NCBI GenBank assembly: GCA_015999745.1
Contig: JAECQP010000007.1
Coordinates: 1 to 64,000 of the forward strand
Length of the DNA: 64,000 nucleotides
DNA from: Sphingobacteriia bacterium
GTDB taxonomy: Bacteria; Bacteroidota; Bacteroidia; Chitinophagales; Chitinophagaceae
Reading direction: 5' to 3'
The position numbers were made by a program, and so were the translations under genes. Under the pieces are notes generated by a model that saw only the letters and a program-made list of their open reading frames with translations, had not been told where the DNA came from and searched no databases. Shown here in pieces: positions 33,178 through 42,667 of this stretch; position 1 is the first letter of the stretch, and every line of letters begins with the position of its first letter.

Positions 33178-34767
33178 ATGAAAAAGAATATAACTAATTA
33201 TTTTATACCGGTAGTAACGGCCGTAAGCATGCTTACGATGTCGGCTTGTACCAAACTGGAGCCTAAATTGGATGCGCCCAATTCAATTGCACCTACCACA
33301 AGCGGTGGTGCACCATCTGCTCCTTCCATTTCTGCTGTATACGAGCAGTTAAACAACCTGGTAGGCGGCCAGGAAGGTTGGCATGGTATGCAGGAGCATA
33401 CCACCGATGAACTGCTCGGACCAACCCGCGGTACAGACTGGGACGACTTTGGTACCTGGCGTCGTTTGCACCTGCACACCTGGGGACCTGATCATAACCA
33501 GATCACCAATGCATGGAACCAGTTGAACGGAGCGTTGTTCCAGACCACCCTGATTGCGGAAACCAAAACAGGATTGGAAAAAGCAGAAGGACAGTTCCTT
33601 CGTGCGTATTTCCGCTACCTGACTTGTGATCTGTACGGGCAGGTTCAAACAAGACCTGCAACCGCAGCAGCAAGCGCTATTCCTGATGTATTAACCAGGT
33701 CTGCAGCCATTGATGCAATCATTGCAGAACTGGAATCAGCAGTACCCAATCTGCCGGCATTCTCCCGTACCAACAGAACTCAGGCTACCAAAGAAGCCGC
33801 ATGGGCTTTGCTGGCTAAATGTTACCTGAACAAAGCGGTGTTCAAGCAGGATCCTACCAAACCTGCAGGTCCTTATACCTTTGCTTCAGCCGACATGAAC
33901 AAAGTAATCGAATACTGTAACAATATCGCTGCAAACCCTTTACTGGCAGTGAACTCCTATTACTGGGATAACTTTAAGTGGGACAACGGTACCCTGTCTA
34001 CAGAGAACATTTTTGTTCGTAAAAATGGTTCTGATACAAGAGCTGGTAACGGTTCTGCACTGGTATGGCAAACCGCCATGGGCTTCCACTACGGCCAGGC
34101 GCCCAGCGGCTGGAACGGATTTGCTACGCTCTCCGATTTCTACGACAGCTTTGAAGCTACCGATAAAAGAAGATCCGATACGCTGGCAGGCTACACTGCA
34201 CAAACAGGTGTGGTTGCCGGTTTCCTGGTGGGTACTGTAAGAGGACCTAAAGACGGAAGAATCGGTAACCCGATCGTTGTATTGAAAGACAGAAGTAAGA
34301 ACGACCTGGTATTCACCAGGAACGTATCTATGTTCTTCAACAACGAAGCAAACGGTATCCGTCCCAACAAGTTCCCGCTGGATCCAAGTACCATCAATGA
34401 TGGAGGTTGGGGTAGCCAGAACGAATTTCCTTTCTTCCGTTTCTCAGATGTTCGCCTGATGAAGGCCGAAGCCATCTTAAGAGGCGGTACCGGTGGCGGA
34501 GAAACTGCTTTGGCTATCGTAAACGGTATCCGCGCCAATAGAAGTGTTGCCGCTTTAAGCGCCCTCAGTTTAACTGATCTGCTGAAAGAAAGAGGTAAGG
34601 AATTATGGCTGGAAGGCTGGAGAAGAAATGATATGATCCGTTACGGAGTGTTCAATGATCCCGTACAGGAAAGATCAGCCGCTTCTGCCGCTTACAGGGT
34701 AGTGTTCCCGATCCCTGCTACTGCAGTGGCATCTAACCCTAACCTGAAACAAAACTTCGGTTATTAA
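33178..34767 (+). CDS. SusD/RagB-type outer-membrane lipoprotein
   Basis: This 529-residue protein has a lipoprotein signal with the lipobox ending at C24 (LTMSAC), then the SusD helical TPR-like body with AEGQFLRAYFRYLTCDLYG near 130-150 and the C-terminal SusD-type segment LKERGKELWLEGWRRNDMIRYG. It is the surface lid that captures substrate for SusC. The open frame begins at a TTG 24 bases upstream, but the ATG at 33178 gives a normal lipoprotein signal. A strong terminator at 34792 closes the pair, so the following FG-GAP genes need their own promoter. Confidence 0.93.
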   Translation: MKKNITNYFIPVVTAVSMLTMSACTKLEPKLDAPNSIAPTTSGGAPSAPSISAVYEQLNNLVGGQEGWHGMQEHTTDELLGPTRGTDWDDFGTWRRLHLHTWGPDHNQITNAWNQLNGALFQTTLIAETKTGLEKAEGQFLRAYFRYLTCDLYGQVQTRPATAAASAIPDVLTRSAAIDAIIAELESAVPNLPAFSRTNRTQATKEAAWALLAKCYLNKAVFKQDPTKPAGPYTFASADMNKVIEYCNNIAANPLLAVNSYYWDNFKWDNGTLSTENIFVRKNGSDTRAGNGSALVWQTAMGFHYGQAPSGWNGFATLSDFYDSFEATDKRRSDTLAGYTAQTGVVAGFLVGTVRGPKDGRIGNPIVVLKDRSKNDLVFTRNVSMFFNNEANGIRPNKFPLDPSTINDGGWGSQNEFPFFRFSDVRLMKAEAILRGGTGGGETALAIVNGIRANRSVAALSALSLTDLLKERGKELWLEGWRRNDMIRYGVFNDPVQERSAASAAYRVVFPIPATAVASNPNLKQNFGY

Positions 34768-34791
34768 TTTCAATCGTATAAAGTTCAGAAA

Positions 34792-34817
34792 GGCCCCGGG
34801 TTACCGGGGCCTTTTTT
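34792..34817 (+). terminator. Rho-independent terminator after susD
   Basis: A perfect 8-pair GC stem (34792-34799 with 34804-34811) with a 4-base loop is followed by six T (34812-34817). Confidence 0.92.
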
Positions 34818-34896
34818 ATTCCGCTTACCGAAAAAGCCAGCATATGATCTGTGTAAAATATCCAAACAGCACGCTGTAATTACTTATTTTTAGAAC

Positions 34897-37800
34897 ATGA
34901 TGCTTCGTACAACCTTACTTGCCGGAACTGTATTATTGCTGCTGAACTCCTGTAAACAAAACAAACAGGAGCCGCTGTTTACACTTACCCCAAACAGCAA
35001 TATTCATTTTACCAATACCATTACCGAAACCAAATCCTTCAATGTATTTAAGTACAGGAATTTTTACAATGGCGGAGGGGTGGCCACCGGTGATCTGAAC
35101 AACGACGGATTGCCAGAAGTGTTCTTCACTGCCAACCAGGGCGCCAACAAACTGTACCTCAACAAAGGGAATATGCAGTTTGAAGATATCTCCGAAAAAA
35201 CAGGTTTCGGCAATAAGCAGCAATGGAGTACCGGTGTGGTATTTGCAGACATTAATGCAGATGGCTGGCTCGATATCTATGTGTGCAATGCCGGCAATAT
35301 GCTGGAGAAGCCGCTGCGTAAAAATCAATTGTACATCAATAATCACAACCTGACTTTTACAGAAAGCGCAGCCGCTTACGGGCTGGATAACGACGGATAT
35401 TCCACGCAGGCATCTTTTTTTGATTATGATCTCGACGGAGACCTGGATTGTTTCCTGGTCAACAACAGCCCCATTCCGGTGAACAGTCTCAACTATGCCA
35501 ATATGCGGCAAATTCCTGATGCAGAGGCGCCGTTTGCCGAATTCCTCAAAGGTGGCGGCGATCATCTTTTCAGAAACGACCAGGGGAAATTCAGGGAAGT
35601 GAGCCGTGAGGCGGGTATTCACGGAAGTATCATCAGCTTTGGCCTGGGGGTAACCGTAGGAGATATCAACCAGGATGGCTATCCCGATGTATATGTCTCC
35701 AACGATTTCTTCGAGAAGGACTATCTCTACATCAATCAGCGAAACGGCACATTTATAGATGAAATTGAACAGCGCACGCAGCATATCAGTTTCTCTTCCA
35801 TGGGAGCCGATTTACAGGATATCAATAACGATGGCCGCCCGGATATTTTTACAACGGATATGTTGCCGGGCGACGATTACCGGTTAAAAACAAATACCTC
35901 CTTTGAGGGCTATGATGTATTTAAACTGAAACAGAACCAGGGTTTTTACAACCAGTATACACAGAACTCTTTGCAGGTGAATAACGGGGAAGGAAAATTC
36001 CGGGAAACCGCCTTCTACAGTGGTGTGGCAGCCAGTGACTGGAGCTGGGGCGCATTGATGTTTGATGCAGACAACGACGGCTACTCCGATATTTTTGTTT
36101 GTAATGGCATTTACAGGGATGTGACCGATCAGGACTTCATCGATTTTTTTGCCAATGATGTAGTGAACCAGATGGCGCTTACCGGAAAAAAAGAAGAAGT
36201 GGAAACGGTGATTGATAAAATGCCTTCCGTGCCCATACCGAATAAAGCATTTCGCAACAAAGGTCAGCTCCGTTTTGAAGATGCCGGAATGGACTGGGGT
36301 TTCGATAAACCGACTTTTTCCAACGGTGCATCCTATGCAGACCTGGACAATGACGGAGACCTGGACCTGGTCATCAGCAATGTAAACCAGGAAGCATTGG
36401 TATATAAGAACAACAGCAGGGAACAACATAAAACAGGCTATATTTCCATATCACTTCAATACAAAGCGCCCAATACATTTGGTATAGGAAGCATCATAAA
36501 ACTGTATCGCGGCGGGGAGATCATTACCCGCGAACTGATTCCCAGCAAAGGATTTCAGTCTTCCGTAGAATACCGGCAAACCATTGGTATCGGAAATGCA
36601 CAGCCGGATTCAATGCAGGTGATCTGGCCCGACAGGAGTGTTACCACTGTGGTAAAACCGGCCGTTAATCAGCAACATGCAATAAAATATGCTGCAGCAT
36701 CGGCCCGGCCCTACTCACCGGCCAATACTCCTGTAACAACGCCTTATTTTGAAGCCCTTCAACTGCCGTTCGAAAAACATACTGAAGATGATTATGTGGA
36801 TTTTTATACGGAAAGAAATATTCCGTTCATGCTTTCGCGGCAGGGTCCTAAATCCGCTGTGTCAGATGTAAACGGAGACGGGCTGGAAGATGTTTATATC
36901 GGAGGCGCGGTACAGCAGCCCGGAGCACTTTATCTGCAAACTGCCGGAGGACTTGTAAAGAAGAATGTACCCGACTTTAAAAAATATGCCTTCAATGATG
37001 TAACGGCCGCCTTCTTTTTTGATGCGGACCAGGACGGAGACCCGGACCTCTTCACGGGCGGTGGCGGCAACTTTACTGCAGCAGCATCCGAGAGCTACCA
37101 GAATCATGTTTTCCTCAACGATGGCAAGGGCAACTTTACTTTAAAGATCGGCGCTTTGCCGGTGAGTCATACCAACTGCGGAACAGCCATACCGCTGGAT
37201 TATGACGGAGACGGCCGCATGGACCTGTTGGTTGGAAGCAGGAGCGAGCCACAGAATTATGGTGTATCGCCCCGGAGTTTCCTCTATCACAATGAAGGCA
37301 ATGCAGCATTCCGGGAAGTCAATGAAACCGTGGCGCCGATGTTGAACAACCTCGGAATGATCACTTCAGCAGCATGGGCGGATCTCAATGGCGATCGTAA
37401 GCCGGAGCTGATTATAACCGGAGAATGGATGTATCCGCATGTGTACAGCTTTAACGGGAAGCGGTTTGTTGAACAGAAAACAGGATTGGAAAACCAGTAC
37501 GGATGGTGGCAGCAGCTCAGCGTTGCAGACCTCGACAAGGATGGCGATGCCGACCTGGTGCTGGGCAACCTGGGGCAGAATTTTTACCTTCAAACCGATT
37601 CCGCGCATCCGGTGAAAGTGTGGATCAAAGACTTTGACCAGAATGGAACACCGGATAAAATATTCAGTCATACCATTGGTGATAAAGATGTTCCGGTATT
37701 CATGAAAAAGGAGATCACCGATCAGATCCCTTCTTTAAAAAAATCCAACCTGAAACACCAGGACTATGCATCCAAAACCATACAACAGTTGTTTAAGGAC

Positions 37801-38223
37801 GGGTTAAAAGATGCAGCAATATTGCAGGTGAATACTGCCGCTTCGGTGATAGCCATTAACAATGGCAGGGGACAGTTCAGTACCCGGCCGCTGCCGGTTG
37901 AAGCGCAATTGTCTTCCATCAATGCCATAGCAGTAACAGATGTAAATAAAGATGGCCATGCAGATATTCTTGCTGCGGGAAATTTCTTTGACCTGTTACC
38001 GCAGTTCTGCAGGGTGGATGCTTCTTTTGGCCAGGTATTGCTGGGAGACGGTAAAGGCGGCTATACCATCACTGCTCCTTACAAAGCTGGTATCAGCCTG
38101 AACGGGCAGGTAAGGGATATTGCACCGGTGAAATACAAACAACAAACCGGTTTCCTGTTTTTACAAAACGACAACTACCCGGTATTTTTCCGGCTCAACG
38201 AAAAAGGGAGCAACACTAAATAA
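34897..38223 (+). CDS. FG-GAP/VCBS-repeat, ASPIC/UnbV-domain lipoprotein, first copy
   Basis: This 1108-residue protein has a lipoprotein signal (LLLLNSC, Cys at about 19). Many FG-GAP-like calcium-binding repeats follow, with DxNxDGxxD loops such as DLNNDGLPE, DINADGWLD and DYDLDGDLD. A UnbV/ASPIC domain lies at about 513-598, and a second repeat block ends the protein. The fold is a pair of beta-propellers at the outer membrane. Proteins of this kind often accompany SusC/SusD pairs in Bacteroidota. It is 6 bases from a paralogue. TATTTTTA at 34885-34892, one base off consensus, may be the promoter. Function is unknown. Confidence 0.88.
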   Translation: MMLRTTLLAGTVLLLLNSCKQNKQEPLFTLTPNSNIHFTNTITETKSFNVFKYRNFYNGGGVATGDLNNDGLPEVFFTANQGANKLYLNKGNMQFEDISEKTGFGNKQQWSTGVVFADINADGWLDIYVCNAGNMLEKPLRKNQLYINNHNLTFTESAAAYGLDNDGYSTQASFFDYDLDGDLDCFLVNNSPIPVNSLNYANMRQIPDAEAPFAEFLKGGGDHLFRNDQGKFREVSREAGIHGSIISFGLGVTVGDINQDGYPDVYVSNDFFEKDYLYINQRNGTFIDEIEQRTQHISFSSMGADLQDINNDGRPDIFTTDMLPGDDYRLKTNTSFEGYDVFKLKQNQGFYNQYTQNSLQVNNGEGKFRETAFYSGVAASDWSWGALMFDADNDGYSDIFVCNGIYRDVTDQDFIDFFANDVVNQMALTGKKEEVETVIDKMPSVPIPNKAFRNKGQLRFEDAGMDWGFDKPTFSNGASYADLDNDGDLDLVISNVNQEALVYKNNSREQHKTGYISISLQYKAPNTFGIGSIIKLYRGGEIITRELIPSKGFQSSVEYRQTIGIGNAQPDSMQVIWPDRSVTTVVKPAVNQQHAIKYAAASARPYSPANTPVTTPYFEALQLPFEKHTEDDYVDFYTERNIPFMLSRQGPKSAVSDVNGDGLEDVYIGGAVQQPGALYLQTAGGLVKKNVPDFKKYAFNDVTAAFFFDADQDGDPDLFTGGGGNFTAAASESYQNHVFLNDGKGNFTLKIGALPVSHTNCGTAIPLDYDGDGRMDLLVGSRSEPQNYGVSPRSFLYHNEGNAAFREVNETVAPMLNNLGMITSAAWADLNGDRKPELIITGEWMYPHVYSFNGKRFVEQKTGLENQYGWWQQLSVADLDKDGDADLVLGNLGQNFYLQTDSAHPVKVWIKDFDQNGTPDKIFSHTIGDKDVPVFMKKEITDQIPSLKKSNLKHQDYASKTIQQLFKDGLKDAAILQVNTAASVIAINNGRGQFSTRPLPVEAQLSSINAIAVTDVNKDGHADILAAGNFFDLLPQFCRVDASFGQVLLGDGKGGYTITAPYKAGISLNGQVRDIAPVKYKQQTGFLFLQNDNYPVFFRLNEKGSNTK

Positions 38224-38228
38224 AACCT

Positions 38229-41200
38229 ATGTCCGATTCAATACTGCATTGTTTCCGTAGAAGCAACCGGCTGTTGGCCACCGTTGTTGTGGTAACACTG
38301 CTGCTTACCGGCGCAACAGGGTGCAGTGAAAAAAAGCCCGCAGCTTCCCTGTTTGAAGTATTGGATAGTAAGTCTACCGGGTTGAATTTTACCAACCAGC
38401 TTACACCCACACCTGCGTTCAATCTTTTCTCCTACATGTATTACTACAATGGTGCAGGAATAGGGTCGGGCGATTTCAATAATGACGGACTGATTGATCT
38501 TTTTTTCTCAGCCAATCAAAAACGCAATGCCTTGTATCTCAACAGGGGCGGTATGCATTTTGAAGATGTTTCGGCAGCATCCGGAATACCGGCAGACCCT
38601 GCATGGAGTACAGGCGTGTCTGTGGCAGACATCAATAACGACGGCCTGCTCGATCTGTATATCTGCCGGGTATCGAACTTCCTGCATTTAAAGGGTAGCA
38701 ACCAGTTGCTGGTATGTACGGGCATTGATGCAAAAGGTATTCCGCATTACAAAGAACAGGCGGCAGATTATGGACTGAACTTTTCGGGCTTCAGCACACA
38801 GGCCGCATTCCTCGATTATGATGCCGACGGAGACCTGGATATGTTCCTGCTCAACCACCCGGTAACACATGATGGTAATTATGCGCCGAGGTACTATTTC
38901 GAAAACAAGCGGGATTCCCTGGCGGGGCAGCGGTTATATCGCAATGATCAGCCGAAGACAGGCGGCAGGATCCGGTTTACCGATGTAAGCGCTTCGGCCG
39001 GCATCAATGGTACCAGGATCGGGTATGGACTGGGTGTGGCCATTGCAGACATTGATCTCGATGGATGGCCGGATATCTATGTGGGCAATGATTTTCATGA
39101 AAACGATTATCTCTACATCAACCAGCGCAATGGAAAATTTTCGGAACAACTTACCCAGCAGATCGGGCATACGAGCCAGTTCAGCATGGGGGTGGATGTG
39201 GCCGATGTCAACAACGATGCATACCCGGATATCATTTCGATGGATATGCTTCCTTATGATCCCTATATGATCCGCCGGTCGCCCTCCGAAGATGATTATA
39301 CTATTTTTCAACAGAAGCTTGCTTATGGATATGCTCCGCAGTATGCGCGCAACAACCTGCAATACAACAGGGGAAACGGAACATTCAGTGAGCTGGGCCA
39401 GTATGCAGGCGTGCATGCCACCGACTGGAGCTGGGCTTCTTTGTGGGTAGACTTCAACAACGACGGAAAGAAAGACCTGTTTGTATCCAATGGCATTCCC
39501 AAGCGGATGAATGATATCGATTATATCAATTTTGTTTCCGGCAATGAGATCCAGCAAAAACTAAAGGAGCAAAAAATAAACGAGAAAGACCTGGCGCTGA
39601 CCAATAAATTCCCGGAGATCAAAATCCCCAACCAGTTTTACCTGAACCAGGGCGGGTTCCGTTTCAGGAATATGACAGACAGTATTGCCGCAAACCCACC
39701 CACTTTTTCCAACGGTGCATTGTATGCAGACCTCGACAACGACGGGGATCAGGATATTGTAGTCAATAACATCAATGAGCCGGTGATGGTGTATGCAAAC
39801 AACACCAATACTGCTGAAAAGAAAACGGTGTATGCATCCGTGCAACTGAAAGGCTTTCCGGGTAATACACAGGCGCTGGGGACCAAACTGATGGTGTACA
39901 CTAAAGACGGAATCCATACCTATGAACAACAGACCGTGCATGGATTTCAGTCCAGCATGCTGGCGCCGCTCCATATAGGACTGGAAGGCATACAGGTAGA
40001 TTCGGTATTGCTGATCTGGCCCGATAACCGGTACAGTCGTGTTGAACTGGCTGCAGGAAAAACACAAACCATTGCGTACCGCCGGGGATTGCCCCTGTTC
40101 AATTACAATAGCCTTCAACCTAAGAAGACGGCCGGCAGTTTTGAAGACATCACTTCGCAGACCGGGTTAACCTACCGGCATACCGAAAATACATTCAATG
40201 AATTTGACCGGGAGCCGCTGATGCCGCATATGGTATCGGCCGAAGGGCCTGCGCTGGCCGTAGCGGATATTAACCACGACGGGATGGAAGACGTTTTTGT
40301 GGGCGCTGCAAAAAGCTTTCACAATGTGGTGTACCTGCAAACCAAACAAGGCAGGTTTATAGCTCTTCCGCAGCCCGAAATGGCAAAGGACAGCATGTGG
40401 GAAAATGTGGATGCGCAATGGGTGGATGTAAACAATGATACACACCCAGACCTGGTGATTGCGAGCGGGGGTAATGAGTATTACGGAGAAGATCCGCATC
40501 TGCAGCCATTGCTTTACCTGAACGACGGTACGGGCAGGCTTCATAAAAAAGAAGATGCATTCGGCGCCATATATATAACACAGAGCAGGGTGGTGGCCAA
40601 TGATTTTAACGGAGATGGAAAGATTGATCTTTTTATAGCAGGCAGAACGCAACCCTGGCAATATGGAAAGACTCCCAGGTCTTATTTGTTGCAGAACGAT
40701 GGTACGGGTAAATTCAGCGATGTTACGGCCGCTTATTCCAAAGAGCTGTTGCAGCCGGGCATGGTCAGTTCTGCAGCATGGGCAGACCTGGATGGCGATA
40801 GACAAAAAGACCTGGTACTCTGTTATGAGTGGGGCGGCATAGATGCATTCCTGCAACAGGGCAATCGCTTCGTGCGAAAACAACTGACCGCCCGAAAAGG
40901 CTGGTGGCAGTTTATAAGTATACAGGATGCAGACGGAGATGGAGATCCCGATATCCTGGCCGGAAACCTGGGGTTGAACAGCCGGCTGAAAGCTTCGGAA
41001 AAAGAACCGGTAAACCTCTACATCAATGACTTTGACAATAACGGAAGAACCGAGCAGGTGATGACTTATTTCCTAAAAGGGAAAGAAATTCCATTTTCCG
41101 GAAAGAACCTGCTGGAAAAACAAATCCCGATGCTGCGAAAAAAATTCCTGTATGCGGAAAATTTTGCCAAAGCCAACCTGGCTGAACTGTTTGGACAACA

Positions 41201-41594
41201 GCAGTTAAGCCGCTCGCAGAAACTAAGCGCCGATTATTTTGGGAACGCGGTATTGCTCAATAAGGGCAATCTGCAATTTAACCTCGAAGCCCTGCCCTAT
41301 GAGGCGCAACTGAGTACCATGCGAACAGCAGCAGCCGTATCAACCCAACAAGAACAGGCCGCAGGCATCCTGCTGATGGGAAATTTTCATGCGTACAGTA
41401 TGGAGCTGGGGCGCCAGGACGCAGATTATGGTACTTTCTTAAGCGGGGGGAAAGGAAGCATAACGGCAACAGGCATCAACGGCGTAACGATCACAGGAGA
41501 GGTCCGGCAGATTCAACCCATCCGCATCGGAACACGTACTGCGTATATTATTGCCAGGAACAATGCCGCCCTTCAGGTCATTGCTGTAAAATAG
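38229..41594 (+). CDS. FG-GAP/VCBS-repeat, ASPIC/UnbV-domain lipoprotein, second copy
   Basis: This 1121-residue protein is a paralogue of the preceding one with the same order: lipoprotein signal (TGATGC, Cys at about 32), first propeller block with DFNNDGLID, DINNDGLLD and DYDADGDLD loops, UnbV domain at about 531-617, and second propeller block with DINHDGMED and DGDGDPD loops. It starts 6 bases after the first copy, so the two are co-transcribed and probably work as a pair on the cell surface. The convergent gene at 41638 marks the end of the unit. Confidence 0.88.
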   Translation: MSDSILHCFRRSNRLLATVVVVTLLLTGATGCSEKKPAASLFEVLDSKSTGLNFTNQLTPTPAFNLFSYMYYYNGAGIGSGDFNNDGLIDLFFSANQKRNALYLNRGGMHFEDVSAASGIPADPAWSTGVSVADINNDGLLDLYICRVSNFLHLKGSNQLLVCTGIDAKGIPHYKEQAADYGLNFSGFSTQAAFLDYDADGDLDMFLLNHPVTHDGNYAPRYYFENKRDSLAGQRLYRNDQPKTGGRIRFTDVSASAGINGTRIGYGLGVAIADIDLDGWPDIYVGNDFHENDYLYINQRNGKFSEQLTQQIGHTSQFSMGVDVADVNNDAYPDIISMDMLPYDPYMIRRSPSEDDYTIFQQKLAYGYAPQYARNNLQYNRGNGTFSELGQYAGVHATDWSWASLWVDFNNDGKKDLFVSNGIPKRMNDIDYINFVSGNEIQQKLKEQKINEKDLALTNKFPEIKIPNQFYLNQGGFRFRNMTDSIAANPPTFSNGALYADLDNDGDQDIVVNNINEPVMVYANNTNTAEKKTVYASVQLKGFPGNTQALGTKLMVYTKDGIHTYEQQTVHGFQSSMLAPLHIGLEGIQVDSVLLIWPDNRYSRVELAAGKTQTIAYRRGLPLFNYNSLQPKKTAGSFEDITSQTGLTYRHTENTFNEFDREPLMPHMVSAEGPALAVADINHDGMEDVFVGAAKSFHNVVYLQTKQGRFIALPQPEMAKDSMWENVDAQWVDVNNDTHPDLVIASGGNEYYGEDPHLQPLLYLNDGTGRLHKKEDAFGAIYITQSRVVANDFNGDGKIDLFIAGRTQPWQYGKTPRSYLLQNDGTGKFSDVTAAYSKELLQPGMVSSAAWADLDGDRQKDLVLCYEWGGIDAFLQQGNRFVRKQLTARKGWWQFISIQDADGDGDPDILAGNLGLNSRLKASEKEPVNLYINDFDNNGRTEQVMTYFLKGKEIPFSGKNLLEKQIPMLRKKFLYAENFAKANLAELFGQQQLSRSQKLSADYFGNAVLLNKGNLQFNLEALPYEAQLSTMRTAAAVSTQQEQAAGILLMGNFHAYSMELGRQDADYGTFLSGGKGSITATGINGVTITGEVRQIQPIRIGTRTAYIIARNNAALQVIAVK

Positions 41595-41637
41595 TCGCCG
41601 CTACAAGAATGATGTTTCGGTAATCGTTTGCGGCAGA

Positions 41638-42570
41638 CTAGTTTCTGACTGGATAAAAAAGTCTGGTAATCCAGCGGGTACTGTCTTTTTCTTTCACCCG
41701 GTCGGAAATCATTTGCTGAAAGGGAATGGCCGGTGAGCTTTTCCGGTAATCCTGTACATAATTTTCCAGTTCTTTTTTGCAGGAATCAATTACCTGCGGG
41801 CCACCTTTTACTTCTGCCACCATTACATAGCCGTTGCGTACCATGTTCTTCAGCAGGAAACGATTGGTAGAGGGCAATTCCCTGTCGGTGGCAATGGCCA
41901 CCATGGCTTCAAATGCTTTGCTTTCGCCGGGATACACATTCATGATCGGGGCATCCATTTCCCGGCCCTGCTCTGTGGCGATATACTGTTTCAATTCTTT
42001 CACCAGGCTGTCGATTTCCACAACGGAGGGAAGATGGTCAAAGGGGTGTTTGAGGGAAATATAGGTGGTATGCACCAATTGTTTTCTTTCAATGTTGAAA
42101 CCATATACCTTCTCAACGTTGGAAAAATTGGCCTCCACCTGCTGCATGAAATTCCGGATGGTCTTTTTGGTATCCATCATCGAAATGTATTGCAGGGCTT
42201 TGGTAAAGGGGTTGGAAGAAAACCGGTAGATCCCATTGATGTTGAACTGTGTTCCGCCATTGGCGGCCATGAAGAAGTTGAAATCCACGAAACCCTGCAG
42301 GCTGCCACGGCTGGTCTGCGCCTGGAAACCATTCAGTAAAATTTTCTGCACCTGAAAAAGCGTTTGACCGCTGCTGCAAACGGAATCATTGAGTTGCTGC
42401 CCGGGCCACCAGGCGCTCCATTTGGCCGGATCGGAAACCAGGCGGGTCGGCGCTTCAATAGGACAGTCTACTACTACCGATTGTGAGATATTTTGTTCGG
42501 AGGGTAGTACAAGACTTACTACAGCAGTAAGGGCAATCAGTACAAAAACAACAATCAACAGCTTTTTCAT
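41638..42570 (-). CDS. Membrane-anchored SRPBCC / GyrI-like effector-binding protein
   Basis: This 310-residue protein has one N-terminal membrane helix (MKKLLIVVFVLIALTAVVSL), then a region resembling SRPBCC/START polyketide-cyclase-type domains (with a PAKWSAWWPG segment near 55) and a C-terminal half resembling the GyrI/AraC effector-binding fold (residues 160-300). Fusions of these two domains are known in Bacteroidota but have no established role. The open frame extends to 42657, but the ATG at 42570 starts a signal anchor, so I choose it. It is divergent from the GH65 gene, whose start is 97 bases away, so their promoters share a short region. Confidence 0.65.
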   Translation of the reverse strand: MKKLLIVVFVLIALTAVVSLVLPSEQNISQSVVVDCPIEAPTRLVSDPAKWSAWWPGQQLNDSVCSSGQTLFQVQKILLNGFQAQTSRGSLQGFVDFNFFMAANGGTQFNINGIYRFSSNPFTKALQYISMMDTKKTIRNFMQQVEANFSNVEKVYGFNIERKQLVHTTYISLKHPFDHLPSVVEIDSLVKELKQYIATEQGREMDAPIMNVYPGESKAFEAMVAIATDRELPSTNRFLLKNMVRNGYVMVAEVKGGPQVIDSCKKELENYVQDYRKSSPAIPFQQMISDRVKEKDSTRWITRLFYPVRN

Positions 42571-42629
42571 TACAAACAGTTCTAAGAGATATTGGTTGAA
42601 AAAAGATCGTTCAACCGTTTTTTTATGAA

Positions 42630-42637
42630 TAAATTTG
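42630..42637 (+). promoter_or_regulatory. -7 box (TAAATTTG) of the GH65 gene
   Basis: TAAATTTG matches TAnnTTTG and lies 30 bases before the ATG at 42668. No TTG lies at the usual -33 distance, so confidence is moderate. Confidence 0.5.
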
Positions 42638-42667
42638 GTACAAACGATTACCTGCAAAATAAGGATT

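Noticed and set aside
35884..36429. Antisense open frames inside the two FG-GAP genes
   Set aside because: The repeated DxDxDG codons give long stop-free antisense frames by composition; no start signal or domain.
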